Source of the DNA: Sphingomonas guangdongensis
GTDB lineage: Bacteria > Pseudomonadota > Alphaproteobacteria > Sphingomonadales > Sphingomonadaceae
Assembly: GCF_900199185.1 (NCBI RefSeq)
Contig: NZ_OBMI01000002.1
Span: 868,001-932,000, forward strand
Direction of reading: 5' to 3'
Length of the DNA: 64,000 nucleotides
Shown here: in pieces, positions 10,033 through 19,257 of the stretch
How positions within the stretch are numbered: position 1 is the first letter of the stretch
How the letters are laid out: each line of letters begins with the position of its first letter
The notes under the pieces: model-generated
Database searches by the model: none
Told to the model about the DNA's origin: nothing
Seen by the model: only the letters and a program-made list of their open reading frames with translations
Translations under genes and position numbers: made by a program

Positions 10033-10227
10033 CTACTGCTGCAAATCCTCCTGGTTCTTGACGAAGCCGTCGGCGCCGCTCTCGCCCATGGGCGCGTCCG
10101 GCGAAGCGCCGTTGCCGCCTTCGCCACGGGCAAGGGCGTCGGCGCGAGCTTCTACCGCCTGCTGGATGTCGGATCGCTCGTCGGCGGCGTCGGCTTCGGG
10201 CGAGGGGCGGCGGTCGTGATCGGTCAT
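10033..10227 (-). CDS. Small acidic hydrophilic protein of unknown function
   Basis: 64 residues from the ATG at 10227, which has a strong Shine-Dalgarno (aaggag, 7-8 bases upstream). This start was preferred over one five codons upstream for that reason. The protein is rich in Asp/Glu/Ala/Gly (DHDRRPSPEADAADERSD; later GEGGNGASPD) and ends KNQEDLQQ. There is no signal peptide or hydrophobic segment, so it is probably cytoplasmic and disordered. It stands alone, divergent from the exported operon at 10327. A possible EcfG-type promoter lies upstream. The family is not recognised. Confidence 0.65.
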   Translation of the reverse strand: MTDHDRRPSPEADAADERSDIQQAVEARADALARGEGGNGASPDAPMGESGADGFVKNQEDLQQ

Positions 10228-10250
10228 GCTAATCTCCTTCACCGTGCCTC

Positions 10251-10275
10251 AACGAAGATCGCCTAGGCCGGTTCA
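10251..10275 (-). promoter_or_regulatory. Candidate EcfG (general stress sigma factor) promoter
   Basis: On the minus strand the sequence TGAAC-N16-CGTT lies about 23 bases before the ATG of the small protein at 10227. The sphingomonad EcfG consensus is GGAAC-N16/17-CGTT, so one base of the -35 differs. The spacing to the aaggag ribosome site fits a short leader. Prediction by eye only. Confidence 0.3.
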
Positions 10276-10326
10276 CCTGGATGGCGAGTGGGATTAAGCT
10301 CCGCGCCGAAGCGGTGGAGGGCAGGG

Positions 10327-11049
10327 GTGAAAGGCTGGCTGATCTCGGTCACTCTGATGCTGGCGACATCGCCGGCCGCCGCGCAGTGGTCGAGCGAGGG
10401 ATCGGCGACGAAGCCGGGGTTCAGCTTTCCCCCGGACCGGCCCGCGCGCATTTTGCTCTTCAGACCTGATGTGAAAGTCGGCGCCCAAACGACTGCCGGG
10501 ATGAACGAACCGAGCGCGGAGTGGACCGCCACGGCACGCGACCACATCGCGCACGCGCTCGACGCCGCGCAGCTCGCGCAGGGGAACACGGTAGTGCCGA
10601 TGCCCGAGCTCGGCGGAACGGACGCCGCCCTGCTGGCCGACTACCGCGCGCTGTTCCGCACCGTCGCCAACGCCGCGATAGAGCACCGGCTGTTTCCCGG
10701 TGCGCGACTGCCGACCAGGAAGGCGGCATTCGACTGGACGCTCGGGCCCGGGATCGAGCGGTTGGGCGCGGCGGGCGGTGGCGACTACGGGCTCTTCCTC
10801 TACACCTATGACAGCTATGGATCGACGGGGCGCAAGGCGGCGCAGGTCGTCGGGCTGCTGCTCGGCGTCGGGATGACCGCGGGCGTCCACGTCGGCTACG
10901 CCGGCCTCGTCGACCTGCGCACCGGCGACCTCGTCTGGCTGAGCGCCGACGTGGCGATGGGCGGTGACGTGCGCGAGCCGGAGGGCGCGACCAAGCGCGT
11001 GGCGCAGCTACTCGCGGGCTTTCCCGGCCGCGTGGTCCCGTCCAGGTGA
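10327..11049 (+). CDS. Exported protein of unknown function, first gene of M48 operon
   Basis: 240 residues from GTG 10327, chosen because ggagg precedes it by six bases and it places the signal peptide correctly (VKGWLISVTLMLATSPAAAQ). The mature part has 'RPARILLFRPDVKVGAQTTAG', 'EWTATARDHIAHALDAAQ' and a later Gly-rich hydrophobic stretch ('VVGLLLGVGMTAGVHVGYAG'). It ends in a domain with 'LVDLRTGDLVWLSADVAMGG'. The pattern suggests a periplasmic or membrane-attached protein. I do not recognise a named family. It overlaps the metallopeptidase gene as GTGA and should be cotranscribed with it. Confidence 0.8.
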   Translation: MKGWLISVTLMLATSPAAAQWSSEGSATKPGFSFPPDRPARILLFRPDVKVGAQTTAGMNEPSAEWTATARDHIAHALDAAQLAQGNTVVPMPELGGTDAALLADYRALFRTVANAAIEHRLFPGARLPTRKAAFDWTLGPGIERLGAAGGGDYGLFLYTYDSYGSTGRKAAQVVGLLLGVGMTAGVHVGYAGLVDLRTGDLVWLSADVAMGGDVREPEGATKRVAQLLAGFPGRVVPSR

Positions 11050-12146
11050 AGGCGCTGCTGCTCCTCGCCGCACTCGCACAGGCAGTCGCCGCCGGGCCGC
11101 AGACCTCGGAGGAGCGCGGGCTGTGGATGGAGATGGACGAGGCCGAGCGCGAGCTGAAGGATAGTAATTTCGTCGTCCGCGACTCCGCGCTCCAAACCTA
11201 TGTGGAGGGCGTGTTGTGCCGCACGGTCGGCACGGCGCGCTGCGCACAGGCGCGCGTCTACCTGGTCCGAACGCCGTACTTCAATGCCAGCATGGCGCCC
11301 AACGGCATGATGCAGGTGTGGACCGGGCTGCTGCTCCGCGTTCGCAACGAGGCGCAGCTCGCCGCCGTGCTGGCGCACGAGTTCGCGCACTTCGAAGGAC
11401 GGCACTCGCTGATCCAGTTCCGAGAAGCGCGCGCAAAGACCGACGCGATGGCGTGGCTGTCGTTCCTGCCGATGGGGGTGGGGGCGATCGGATCGGTGGG
11501 GCTGGCGGGCGGCATCTTCGCGAACAGCCGCGAGATGGAACGCGCCGCCGACCTCGCCTCCATCGGTCACCTGAAAAGCGCCGGCTATGCGCCGGGCGAA
11601 GCGGCGCGGATCTGGGAAGGGCTGCGTGCGGAGCAGGATGCGACCGCCGCCGCGCGCGGGCGCAAGTCGCGCAGGGACAGGAACGGCGGCTTCTTCGCGA
11701 CTCATCCCAACTCGGGCAACCGCGCGGCGTACTTGACCCAAGCAGCGGCCGGTGCGGGCGGCGACGACGGCGCCGCTGCCTATCGCGCCGCGATCGCGCC
11801 ATGGTGGGCGCGGCTGATCGACGATCAGATCAAGCTCAACGATCCCGGCGCGACCGACTTCCTGCTCGGCAATCTCGCGCGGGACGGCTGGACCGCGGCG
11901 CTATTGTACGCACGCGGCGAGCTGTACCGAGCGTGGGGCCGCCCAGGTGATCTGGAGCAGGCCGTCGCCTTCTACCGGGAGGCGATCGCCGCGGGCGTGG
12001 TGCCGGCGGAAGCGCACCGCGGGCTGGGCCTGGCGCTCACCCGGATCGGCGACGAGGCGGAGGCGCGCGCCGCCCTGGGCGACTATCTTCGCCTGAAACC
12101 GGACGCCGGCGACCGCGCGATCATCGCCGCGATGATCGCATCGTGA
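11046..12146 (+). CDS. M48 family zinc metallopeptidase, exported
   Basis: 366 residues with an N-terminal signal peptide (to about residue 16). The zinc-protease motif H111-E-F-A-H115 lies in 'VLAHEFAHFEGRH', and the downstream E165-R-A-A-D169 ('REMERAADLASIGH') supplies the third zinc ligand, as in M48 enzymes. A hydrophobic stretch (about 138-158) may be a membrane hairpin. The C-terminal part (about 255-360) is helical and looks TPR-like ('AEAHRGLGLALTRIGDEAEA'), like BepA/YfgC-type M48 proteases in outer-membrane quality control. That role is an inference. Middle gene of a three-gene operon with GTGA overlaps on both sides. Confidence 0.9.
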   Translation: MKALLLLAALAQAVAAGPQTSEERGLWMEMDEAERELKDSNFVVRDSALQTYVEGVLCRTVGTARCAQARVYLVRTPYFNASMAPNGMMQVWTGLLLRVRNEAQLAAVLAHEFAHFEGRHSLIQFREARAKTDAMAWLSFLPMGVGAIGSVGLAGGIFANSREMERAADLASIGHLKSAGYAPGEAARIWEGLRAEQDATAAARGRKSRRDRNGGFFATHPNSGNRAAYLTQAAAGAGGDDGAAAYRAAIAPWWARLIDDQIKLNDPGATDFLLGNLARDGWTAALLYARGELYRAWGRPGDLEQAVAFYREAIAAGVVPAEAHRGLGLALTRIGDEAEARAALGDYLRLKPDAGDRAIIAAMIAS

Positions 12147-12754
12147 AGCGGGCGACGCTGCTCGCCGCGGCGCTGCTCTGCGCCACACCGGCATCGGCGG
12201 GGTGGAAGCTCGTGCCCGCCGGCACGCCGATCGCGGTCGCCAAGTCGAGCATGTCCGTACGGCCGGGGGAGGCGTGGAACCGCTCCACCGAGCGGCCGTC
12301 CAAGCGCGGCGAAACGTGGACGCTCGACGGCGTCGCGCTGAGCGACCTCAGCTTCTACGCCGCCGTACCACCGGGTGAGGCGATCTTCCGCGAGCGCGAC
12401 AAGAAGGACGAGCCGCTGCCGCGCGTCGCGGCCGGAATGCTTCCGACCGACATCGTGGCGGCGGTCGAGGGATCGTACCGCATCCTGCTCCGCACCTCGC
12501 TGTTCGAGGTGGAGGAGGTCGCACCCGCGACGCTCGGCGGGCACAAGGGGGTGCGGTTCACCTACCGGTTCACCACCCAGGACGACGAAGTCCGCCGCCG
12601 CGGCGAGGCGCTTGCGGCACTCGTCGGCGGCAGGCTCTACCTTATGACCTTCGACGCGCCCGCGATCCACTATTTCGACGCGCGGATCGCCGCTGCCCGC
12701 GCAGTCATGGACAGTGCCGTGATCCCGGCGGCGTCGGTCGAGGTGACCCGTTAA
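12143..12754 (+). CDS. Exported protein of unknown function, third gene of M48 operon
   Basis: 203 residues, with signal peptide 'LLAAALLCATPASAG' and a mature domain of mixed beta strands ('GWKLVPAGTPIAVAKSSMSV', 'KGVRFTYRFTTQDDEVRRRG', 'GGRLYLMTFDAPAIHYFD'). The end part resembles small lipid- or lipoprotein-handling domains, but I cannot assign a family. The GTG start overlaps the M48 gene stop. The stop overlaps that of the convergent antiporter gene within TTAA. It may be a substrate or partner of the protease, inferred only from operon structure. Confidence 0.8.
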   Translation: MKRATLLAAALLCATPASAGWKLVPAGTPIAVAKSSMSVRPGEAWNRSTERPSKRGETWTLDGVALSDLSFYAAVPPGEAIFRERDKKDEPLPRVAAGMLPTDIVAAVEGSYRILLRTSLFEVEEVAPATLGGHKGVRFTYRFTTQDDEVRRRGEALAALVGGRLYLMTFDAPAIHYFDARIAAARAVMDSAVIPAASVEVTR

Positions 12755-13884
12755 GGCACCACCGTCGTGAAAAGATAGGCTGCGAAGATCACCAGGTGGA
12801 CTGCGCCGCCGAGGATGGTAGTCCGCCCGGTGCCGAGCGACAGCGTGATCGTGAACAGCGACAGGACCAGTAGCGTTACTCCCTTCGCGCCAATGCCGAG
12901 CGCGAGCGGCAGGTCGAGCACGAGGCTGACGATCGCGACGGCCGGGATGGTCAGGCCAATGGTGGCGAGGGCGGAGCCGAGGGCGAGGTTGAGGCTTGTC
13001 TGGAGCCGGTTGCGCCGTGCCGCGCGGTAGGCGGCGAGGCTCTCGGGCGCCAGCACGAGCGCGGCGATGATCACGCCGACGATGGCGAGCGGCAGCCCGG
13101 CGTCGAGGATCGCGCGCTCGACCGTCGCCGACAGCGCCTTGGCGAGCAGCACCACCCCGACCAGAGAGACGAGCAACGTCGCAAAGGCGATCCACGTCGT
13201 GCTGAGCGCCGGCGGCGCGGCATGAGCGTCCTGCGGCATCGTCTCGTCGGGCAGGAAATAGTCGCGGTGACGCACGGTCTGCACCAGCACGAAGGTGAGA
13301 TAGAGGATCAGCGACACGACTGCGACGAACACCAGCTGCGATGGAGCGTAGCTCGGCCCGGGTGCGCTGTCGGTATAGTTGGGCAGCACTAACGAAAGCA
13401 CCGCCATAGCGGCGAGAACGCAGAGCGCCGCGCTCACGCCGCGTAGGGTGAAGCGCTGCTCGCCGTGCCGCAGCCCGCCGGCGAGCAGGCACAACCCGAC
13501 GATCCCGTTCACGATGATCATGATGGCGGCGAAGACCGTGTCGCGGGCCAGGGCGCTTGCGCCGCCCGCGTTCGAGAGCATCAGGCTGACGATCAGCGAC
13601 ACCTCGATCACCGTAACCGACACGGCGAGCACCAGCGTGCCGAAGGGCTCGCCGACACGATGGGCGACAACCTCCGCATGGTGAACGGCCGCGAGCACCG
13701 CACCTATCAGGATCACCGCCGCCGCCACGATGCCGGCCGTGGCGAGTTTCGCCAGTCCGATCCCGACCGCGAGCAGCCCAAGTAGCGGAAAGCCGAGCGA
13801 CCAGAGCGGCAGCCCGGTGCGCTGCAGCAGCGCGCGCTTGGTCGATGGCGGCGGCATTGCCGCTGCGTCGGTGGCGCCGGTCAC
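12751..13884 (-). CDS. chaA: ChaA-type calcium/sodium:proton antiporter
   Basis: A multi-pass membrane protein of the CaCA exchanger superfamily (377 residues, about 11 hydrophobic spans). The two conserved alpha-repeat regions are visible: 'EPFGTLVLAVSVTVIEVSLI' near residues 75-95 and 'VLAPESLAAYRAARRNRLQ' near 270-290. Both carry the acidic residue that binds the cation. 'NGIVGLCLLAGGLRHGEQRF' is also ChaA-like. GTG 13884 is chosen because gggag lies six bases upstream; an in-frame start eight codons earlier has no such site. Exports Ca2+ or Na+/K+ in exchange for protons in related proteins. Confidence 0.88.
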   Translation of the reverse strand: MTGATDAAAMPPPSTKRALLQRTGLPLWSLGFPLLGLLAVGIGLAKLATAGIVAAAVILIGAVLAAVHHAEVVAHRVGEPFGTLVLAVSVTVIEVSLIVSLMLSNAGGASALARDTVFAAIMIIVNGIVGLCLLAGGLRHGEQRFTLRGVSAALCVLAAMAVLSLVLPNYTDSAPGPSYAPSQLVFVAVVSLILYLTFVLVQTVRHRDYFLPDETMPQDAHAAPPALSTTWIAFATLLVSLVGVVLLAKALSATVERAILDAGLPLAIVGVIIAALVLAPESLAAYRAARRNRLQTSLNLALGSALATIGLTIPAVAIVSLVLDLPLALGIGAKGVTLLVLSLFTITLSLGTGRTTILGGAVHLVIFAAYLFTTVVP

Positions 13885-13982
13885 GTTCTTCTCCCTTTCG
13901 CCTGGCACACGAATGTTCCGAAGGATCGCTGGTTGCGATCAGGGTTCCCGGCGATCGTCCCCGACATGAATCGAAACAGAAA

Positions 13983-14006
13983 CGGGCGCCGATCGCTCGG
14001 CGCCCG
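13983..14006 (-). terminator. Rho-independent terminator after clpX
   Basis: A perfect 10-bp stem (cgggcgccga / tcggcgcccg) with a 4-base loop. On the minus strand it is followed by TTTCTGTTTCG, a short T-rich run. It lies 30 bases beyond the clpX stop. Confidence 0.8.
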
Positions 14007-14035
14007 CATCGGTGTGGCAGTGTAAGGAGACAAGG

Positions 14036-15301
<1,266 letters not shown>

Positions 15302-15367
15302 TCAATCACCTCATCGCGCGCGAGATACGCCGCGCTTGGATTGGTCCGTCATCCTACACGCCGGACC

Positions 15368-15397
15368 GGGTCGGGCAAACCGCTATTTACCCGACCC
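15368..15397. repeat. Inverted repeat in the clpP-clpX spacer
   Basis: gggtcggg at 15368-15375 pairs with cccgaccc at 15390-15397. The stem extends inward by three more A-T pairs after one mismatch. A short palindrome, cctacgtagg, overlaps its right end. No T-run follows on either strand, so it is more likely an RNA-processing or partial-attenuation hairpin than a full terminator. Confidence 0.45.
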
Positions 15398-15412
15398 CTA
15401 CGTAGGAAGGGT

Positions 15413-16045
15413 TTACGCCGCCGGCGACCCCTCACCCTCCGGCACCCCGGGGCGCTTGTCGTAGACTTCGTCGACCAGCCCGAACGCCTTCGCCTCGTCC
15501 GCCTCAAGGAAGGTGTCGCGATCCATCGCGCGCTCGATCTCGTCCAGCGGCTTGCCGGTGTACTTGACGTACAGCGCGTTCATCCGGTCCTTGATACGCT
15601 GGATTTCCTTGGCCTGGATCTGGATGTCGCTGGCCATGCCCTGCGCCCCGCCCGAAGGCTGGTGGATCATGATCCGAGCGTTGGTCAGCGCAACGCGCAA
15701 GCCCGGCTCACCGGCGGCGAGCAGAAAGCTGCCCATCGACGCGGCCTGGCCGATGCACACGGTGCCGACGCGCGGGCGGATGTACTGCATGGTGTCGTGG
15801 ATCGCCATGCCGGCGGTCACCACGCCGCCCGGCGAGTTGATGTACATCCAAATGTCCTTTTTCGGGTTCTCCGACTCAAGAAAGAGCAGCTGGGCGGTGA
15901 TGAGCGACGCCATCCCGTCCTCGACCGGGCCCGTCACGAACACGATTCGCTCACGCAGCAGGCGCGAGAAGATGTCGAAGCTGCGCTCGCCGCGGCTCGA
16001 CTGTTCGATGACGATGGGAACGAGGGCGCTCAAAGGATCGTGCAT
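15413..16045 (-). CDS. clpP: ATP-dependent Clp protease proteolytic subunit ClpP
   Basis: The 210-residue serine protease of the ClpXP complex. Catalytic residues are Ser103 (GQAASMGS), His128 (IMIHQPSGG) and an Asp in the C-terminal '[12 protein letters not shown]'. Other landmarks are '[19 protein letters not shown]' and the N-terminal '[20 protein letters not shown]'. The C-terminal tail is somewhat long ([12 protein letters not shown]). Located upstream of clpX, the classical order. Confidence 0.99.
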   Translation of the reverse strand: MHDPLSALVPIVIEQSSRGERSFDIFSRLLRERIVFVTGPVEDGMASLITAQLLFLESENPKKDIWMYINSPGGVVTAGMAIHDTMQYIRPRVGTVCIGQAASMGSFLLAAGEPGLRVALTNARIMIHQPSGGAQGMASDIQIQAKEIQRIKDRMNALYVKYTGKPLDEIERAMDRDTFLEADEAKAFGLVDEVYDKRPGVPEGEGSPAA

Positions 16046-16073
16046 AAAGTCCCGCTCTTAGTGTGTGAGGTCA

Positions 16074-17117
16074 CTACATCGGCGCTCCAGCAGGGGCGTG
16101 CAAGGGGGTAGGGGCGAGCGCCACCGCCTTCATCTCCGCCGTGGCGCTCGGACCCGGCACGGCAAGATAGGCGAGCCGCTTCATCTCGCGCCGGCCGCGC
16201 ACCACCGTGTCGAGGACCAGCCCCGCGAAGAGGTTGAGGACGGCGACGATCACGAGTCCCATGGCGAGTATGGCGGTCGGCAGGCGGGGGACGAGGCCCG
16301 TCTGCGCATAGGTGATGAACAAGGGTATCGAGAGCAGCAGCGCGACCGCAGTGAGCAGCAGGCCGACCGCGCCGAAAAACCACAAGGGCCGCTCGATCCG
16401 GTACAACGTTGCGATGGTGCGCGCGATCCGCAGGCCGTCGCGGTAGGTGTTAAGCTTCGACGCCGATCCTTCCGGACGGGCGAGATAGCGCGTCTCCGCC
16501 TCTCCGACCGGCATCTTGAGTTCGAGTGCATGGACGGAGATCTCCGTCTCGATCTCAAATCCCGCCGACAGCGCGGGAAAGCTTTTGACGAAGCGGCGCG
16601 AGAAGATGCGATAGCCGGAGAAGATGTCGGTAAAGCTGCGCCCGAACAGCCGCGCGAGCAGTGAGGTCATCGCGCGATTGCCGAGCACGTGGCCGCGTCG
16701 GTAGGCGTCTGCCGCCTCGTGGACGCGGGTGCCGACGATCATGTCGAGCCCCTCACTCACCAGCCGCACGACCAGGTTGGGCGCTATGTCGGGATCATAG
16801 GTGGCATCGCCATCCGCCATCACATAGAGGTCGGCATCGACGTCTGCGAACATGCGCCGGACAACGTTTCCCTTGCCCTGCATCCGCTCCGTCCGGACGA
16901 CGGCACCGGCCGCGCGCGCGACCTCCACCGTACGATCACGGCTGTTGTTATCGTAAACATAGATGGTGGCATGTGGCAGGGCAGCGCGAAAGCCAGCTAC
17001 CGTCTGCGCAATCGCCGCCTCCTCATTGTAGCAAGGCAGCAGGACGGCGATGGTTGGCGAGGCTCGATCGTGATCCACGTAAACGCCGCCGCCACCCGAA
17101 GGCATTGAATAATCCAT
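16074..17117 (-). CDS. GT2 family glycosyltransferase (dolichyl-phosphate-sugar synthase-like)
   Basis: 347 residues. The N-terminal GT-A domain has 'IAVLLPCYNEEAAIAQTV', 'IYVYDNNSRDRTVEVA' and a D-x-D-type motif ('VMADGDATYDPD'). 'IFSGYRIFSRRFVKSFP' is typical of DPM1/polyprenyl-phosphate sugar synthases. Two transmembrane spans end the protein (about 258-280 and 290-315). It probably moves a sugar from a nucleotide donor to undecaprenyl phosphate at the inner membrane. It diverges from the interrupted membrane gene at 17188, which could use such a lipid-linked sugar. Confidence 0.88.
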   Translation of the reverse strand: MDYSMPSGGGGVYVDHDRASPTIAVLLPCYNEEAAIAQTVAGFRAALPHATIYVYDNNSRDRTVEVARAAGAVVRTERMQGKGNVVRRMFADVDADLYVMADGDATYDPDIAPNLVVRLVSEGLDMIVGTRVHEAADAYRRGHVLGNRAMTSLLARLFGRSFTDIFSGYRIFSRRFVKSFPALSAGFEIETEISVHALELKMPVGEAETRYLARPEGSASKLNTYRDGLRIARTIATLYRIERPLWFFGAVGLLLTAVALLLSIPLFITYAQTGLVPRLPTAILAMGLVIVAVLNLFAGLVLDTVVRGRREMKRLAYLAVPGPSATAEMKAVALAPTPLHAPAGAPM

Positions 17118-17187
17118 CTATTCCCCCGGTTTACTTGCTTGACCGCCGTATATCGGCGTGCGTAGTCGGAATAAAGGGGAATCAGTC

Positions 17188-18501
17188 ATGGCGACCGTAA
17201 TGACACCGCGCCGGTTGCAAGTCGTCATGGCAGTTCTGATTGCTATCGCTATAATAGAGCGCTTCGCTTGGGCATTGCGACGCGGCCTTGTCTCTCAGGC
17301 TGGTGAGGCTCATCAGGTCGCAATCGCTTTCGCCGAGGGACGAGGCTTCTCCGATCCTTATTTCTTCGGATCGGAACCAATTGCGCATCTGCTGCCTACC
17401 CAGCCGCTACTTGCTGCATTTGTCTATTCAGCATTCGGAACGCAGTCGATCGCATCGAAGATTCTACTCCAGACAATTTCTTGCGGATGGATGACTGCTG
17501 GTTATCTTCTATTTTTCAGGATGTTTAAACGATTAGGGGTCCCGCTCGTCCCGCGACTGGCGGCGTTTGCATTCCTGTGTGTCATTCCTCTGTTTATGGG
17601 ACCGGAATCGCTTGACTTCCGCTATTGGGAAGGCGGGCTAGCCGTTGTTCTGGCCATCGCCACGCTTGACCGCATCGTGCGGTTCGATAGCATGGGCGCT
17701 AATGCTTGCTTCGCTGCTCGCCTTGATCTTGCGGCTCTGCTTGCAGCGACCGTCTTCGTGAACGCCGCCGTCGGGCTTGGGCTCGGCTTGTGCGCTGTCA
17801 TCATGGCGTCGCGCCGCTGGACCATGCGAAGACGGTTGGAGACGGGCGCCGTGTCGGCCGTGCTGCTGGCGATGATGGTTGTGCCTTGGGCACTGCGCAA
17901 CGATGCGGTGCTGGGCAAGCCGGTGCTGCTCCGCTCCAACGCCGCGCTCGAACTCAGCGTCGCGAACAACGACATCGTGTAGGGCAACGATCACGGCGAG
18001 GATTTCCGTCGCGCGATGGAGCAGATTCACCCGCAACGCGGCGAGCGCGGCGGCGATCGGGTGCGGGCGATCGGCGAGGTCGCGTACATGGCGGAGCTGA
18101 GCCATAGTGTTCGTACCTGGATCGCGACGCATCCGGCAGCGTTCGCCTGGCTATGCTTCCGCCACATCCGTCAGATGATCGCCCCTGAGCCGTTCCAGTT
18201 CGAGCTTGGGTCCGGCAGCGCGGCGGCGCCGCGAAGCATCATCTTCAGCGTTCTGAGCGTAATAGGCCTGCTGACCCTTTTCGCCCTGAGCTTTCAGCGA
18301 TGGCCCGGCTGGATTTATCCGACGATTGTTTTAGTAACCTTGATTGCGAGCTACGCGCCGTTCCAGCCGATGGCGCGCTACCTATACCTGACCTACGGTC
18401 TCGTAACCTACGCCGCATTCTTCGGCGTAGCGTTGCTCGTGACTCGGTTGCGGGGTCGCAAGGCTAACAAACTGACCGACGATCCGTCTCCCGCAATCTA
18501 G
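17188..18501 (+). pseudogene. Polytopic membrane glycosyltransferase-like protein interrupted by an in-frame TAG
   Basis: Reading starts at ATG 17188 (Shine-Dalgarno aaagggga). It continues as a multi-span membrane protein until a TAG at 17980-17982, just after 'SVANNDIV'. The same frame then stays open to 18501 with matching content ('GNDHGEDFRRAMEQIHPQ', then two or three hydrophobic spans including 'IIFSVLSVIGLLTLFALSF'). A single base change therefore splits a protein of about 437 residues. The architecture suits a PMT/ArnT-like (GT39/GT83) sugar transferase, though no diagnostic motif is certain. The first ~450 bases are visibly more AT-rich than the surroundings. It could be a recent nonsense mutation, a read error or a readthrough site. 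Confidence 0.75.
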
Positions 18502-18533
18502 CTCCGGCAAAATGAACGGGCTTGTCGCTCACT

Positions 18534-19145
18534 TCAGGCGCTCGGCCACATTGCCAGGCTGGTGTCGATCACGAGCTCCAGGTCCGCGCGCGATGCGCCG
18601 GAAGACGCCTGCACTGCCATCCCTTGCAGAATCGCGAACAGGTAGTTCGCCAGGCCGTTGACGTCGACGTGGTCGGGCAGGTCGCCGTCGCGCTTGGCCT
18701 GCTCGAACCGCTGAAGCAGCGCCGCACGGGATGAGGCGCGGCGGGCGATTACCGCTTCCTTGATGGCTTCCGCCTCGCTGCCGCAGGCGACCGAGTGGAT
18801 CACGCCCAGGCAGCCCTTCGGCTCGTTGCGGCCGGTCTGCGCCTCCAGCGCGCCGCGCATGAAGTATTCGGCGACCGCCCGCGCGGTCGGCTGATCGAGC
18901 GCTACGCGGGTGTATTGCAGCTTCTCGTTCTCGTAGAGGTCGAGCGCCTTGCGGAACAACGCCTCCTTGTTGCCAAAGGCAGCGTAGAGGCTGGGCTTGG
19001 TGATCCCCATCGCCTCCGTGAGGTCGGCCATCGAGGCGCCCTCATACCCCTTGCTCCAGAACACGCGGAGCGCCGCGGCCAGCGCGGCGTCCATGCAGAA
19101 CTCGCGCGGACGCCCTTTCACCGGACTCAGGGTTATTGCTTCCAT
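18534..19145 (-). CDS. TetR/AcrR family transcriptional regulator
   Basis: 203 residues. The N-terminal helix-turn-helix (about 20-65) is typical: 'ALRVFWSKGYEGASMADLTE' then 'MGITKPSLYAAFGNKEALFR'. The C-terminal ligand domain has 'EPKGCLGVIHSVACGSEAEA', as in the TetR_C subgroup found with oxidoreductase or efflux genes. It is divergent from the GH13 gene; the start regions are separated by about 110 bases that contain a repeated GTACGG. It probably represses itself and perhaps the divergent genes. Confidence 0.93.
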   Translation of the reverse strand: MEAITLSPVKGRPREFCMDAALAAALRVFWSKGYEGASMADLTEAMGITKPSLYAAFGNKEALFRKALDLYENEKLQYTRVALDQPTARAVAEYFMRGALEAQTGRNEPKGCLGVIHSVACGSEAEAIKEAVIARRASSRAALLQRFEQAKRDGDLPDHVDVNGLANYLFAILQGMAVQASSGASRADLELVIDTSLAMWPSA

Positions 19146-19147
19146 AA

Positions 19148-19170
19148 CGTACGGTATAGAAATGTACGGC
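19148..19170. promoter_or_regulatory. Candidate TetR operator (repeated CGTACGG/TGTACGG)
   Basis: Two copies of GTACGG (19149-19154 and 19164-19169) spaced by 15 bases lie 3-24 bases upstream of the tetR ATG. The first sits in the palindrome cgtacg. The position over the likely tetR promoter and the one-and-a-half-turn spacing suit a TetR dimer site. Judged by eye only. Confidence 0.35.
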
Positions 19171-19257
19171 CTAAGTTACAAGGGGATGACGCCCACTTCG
19201 TCCCGCGGGTGGACAGATGTCACGACGTGCCCCATCGCGCGTCCAAAGGGAGGCGAG

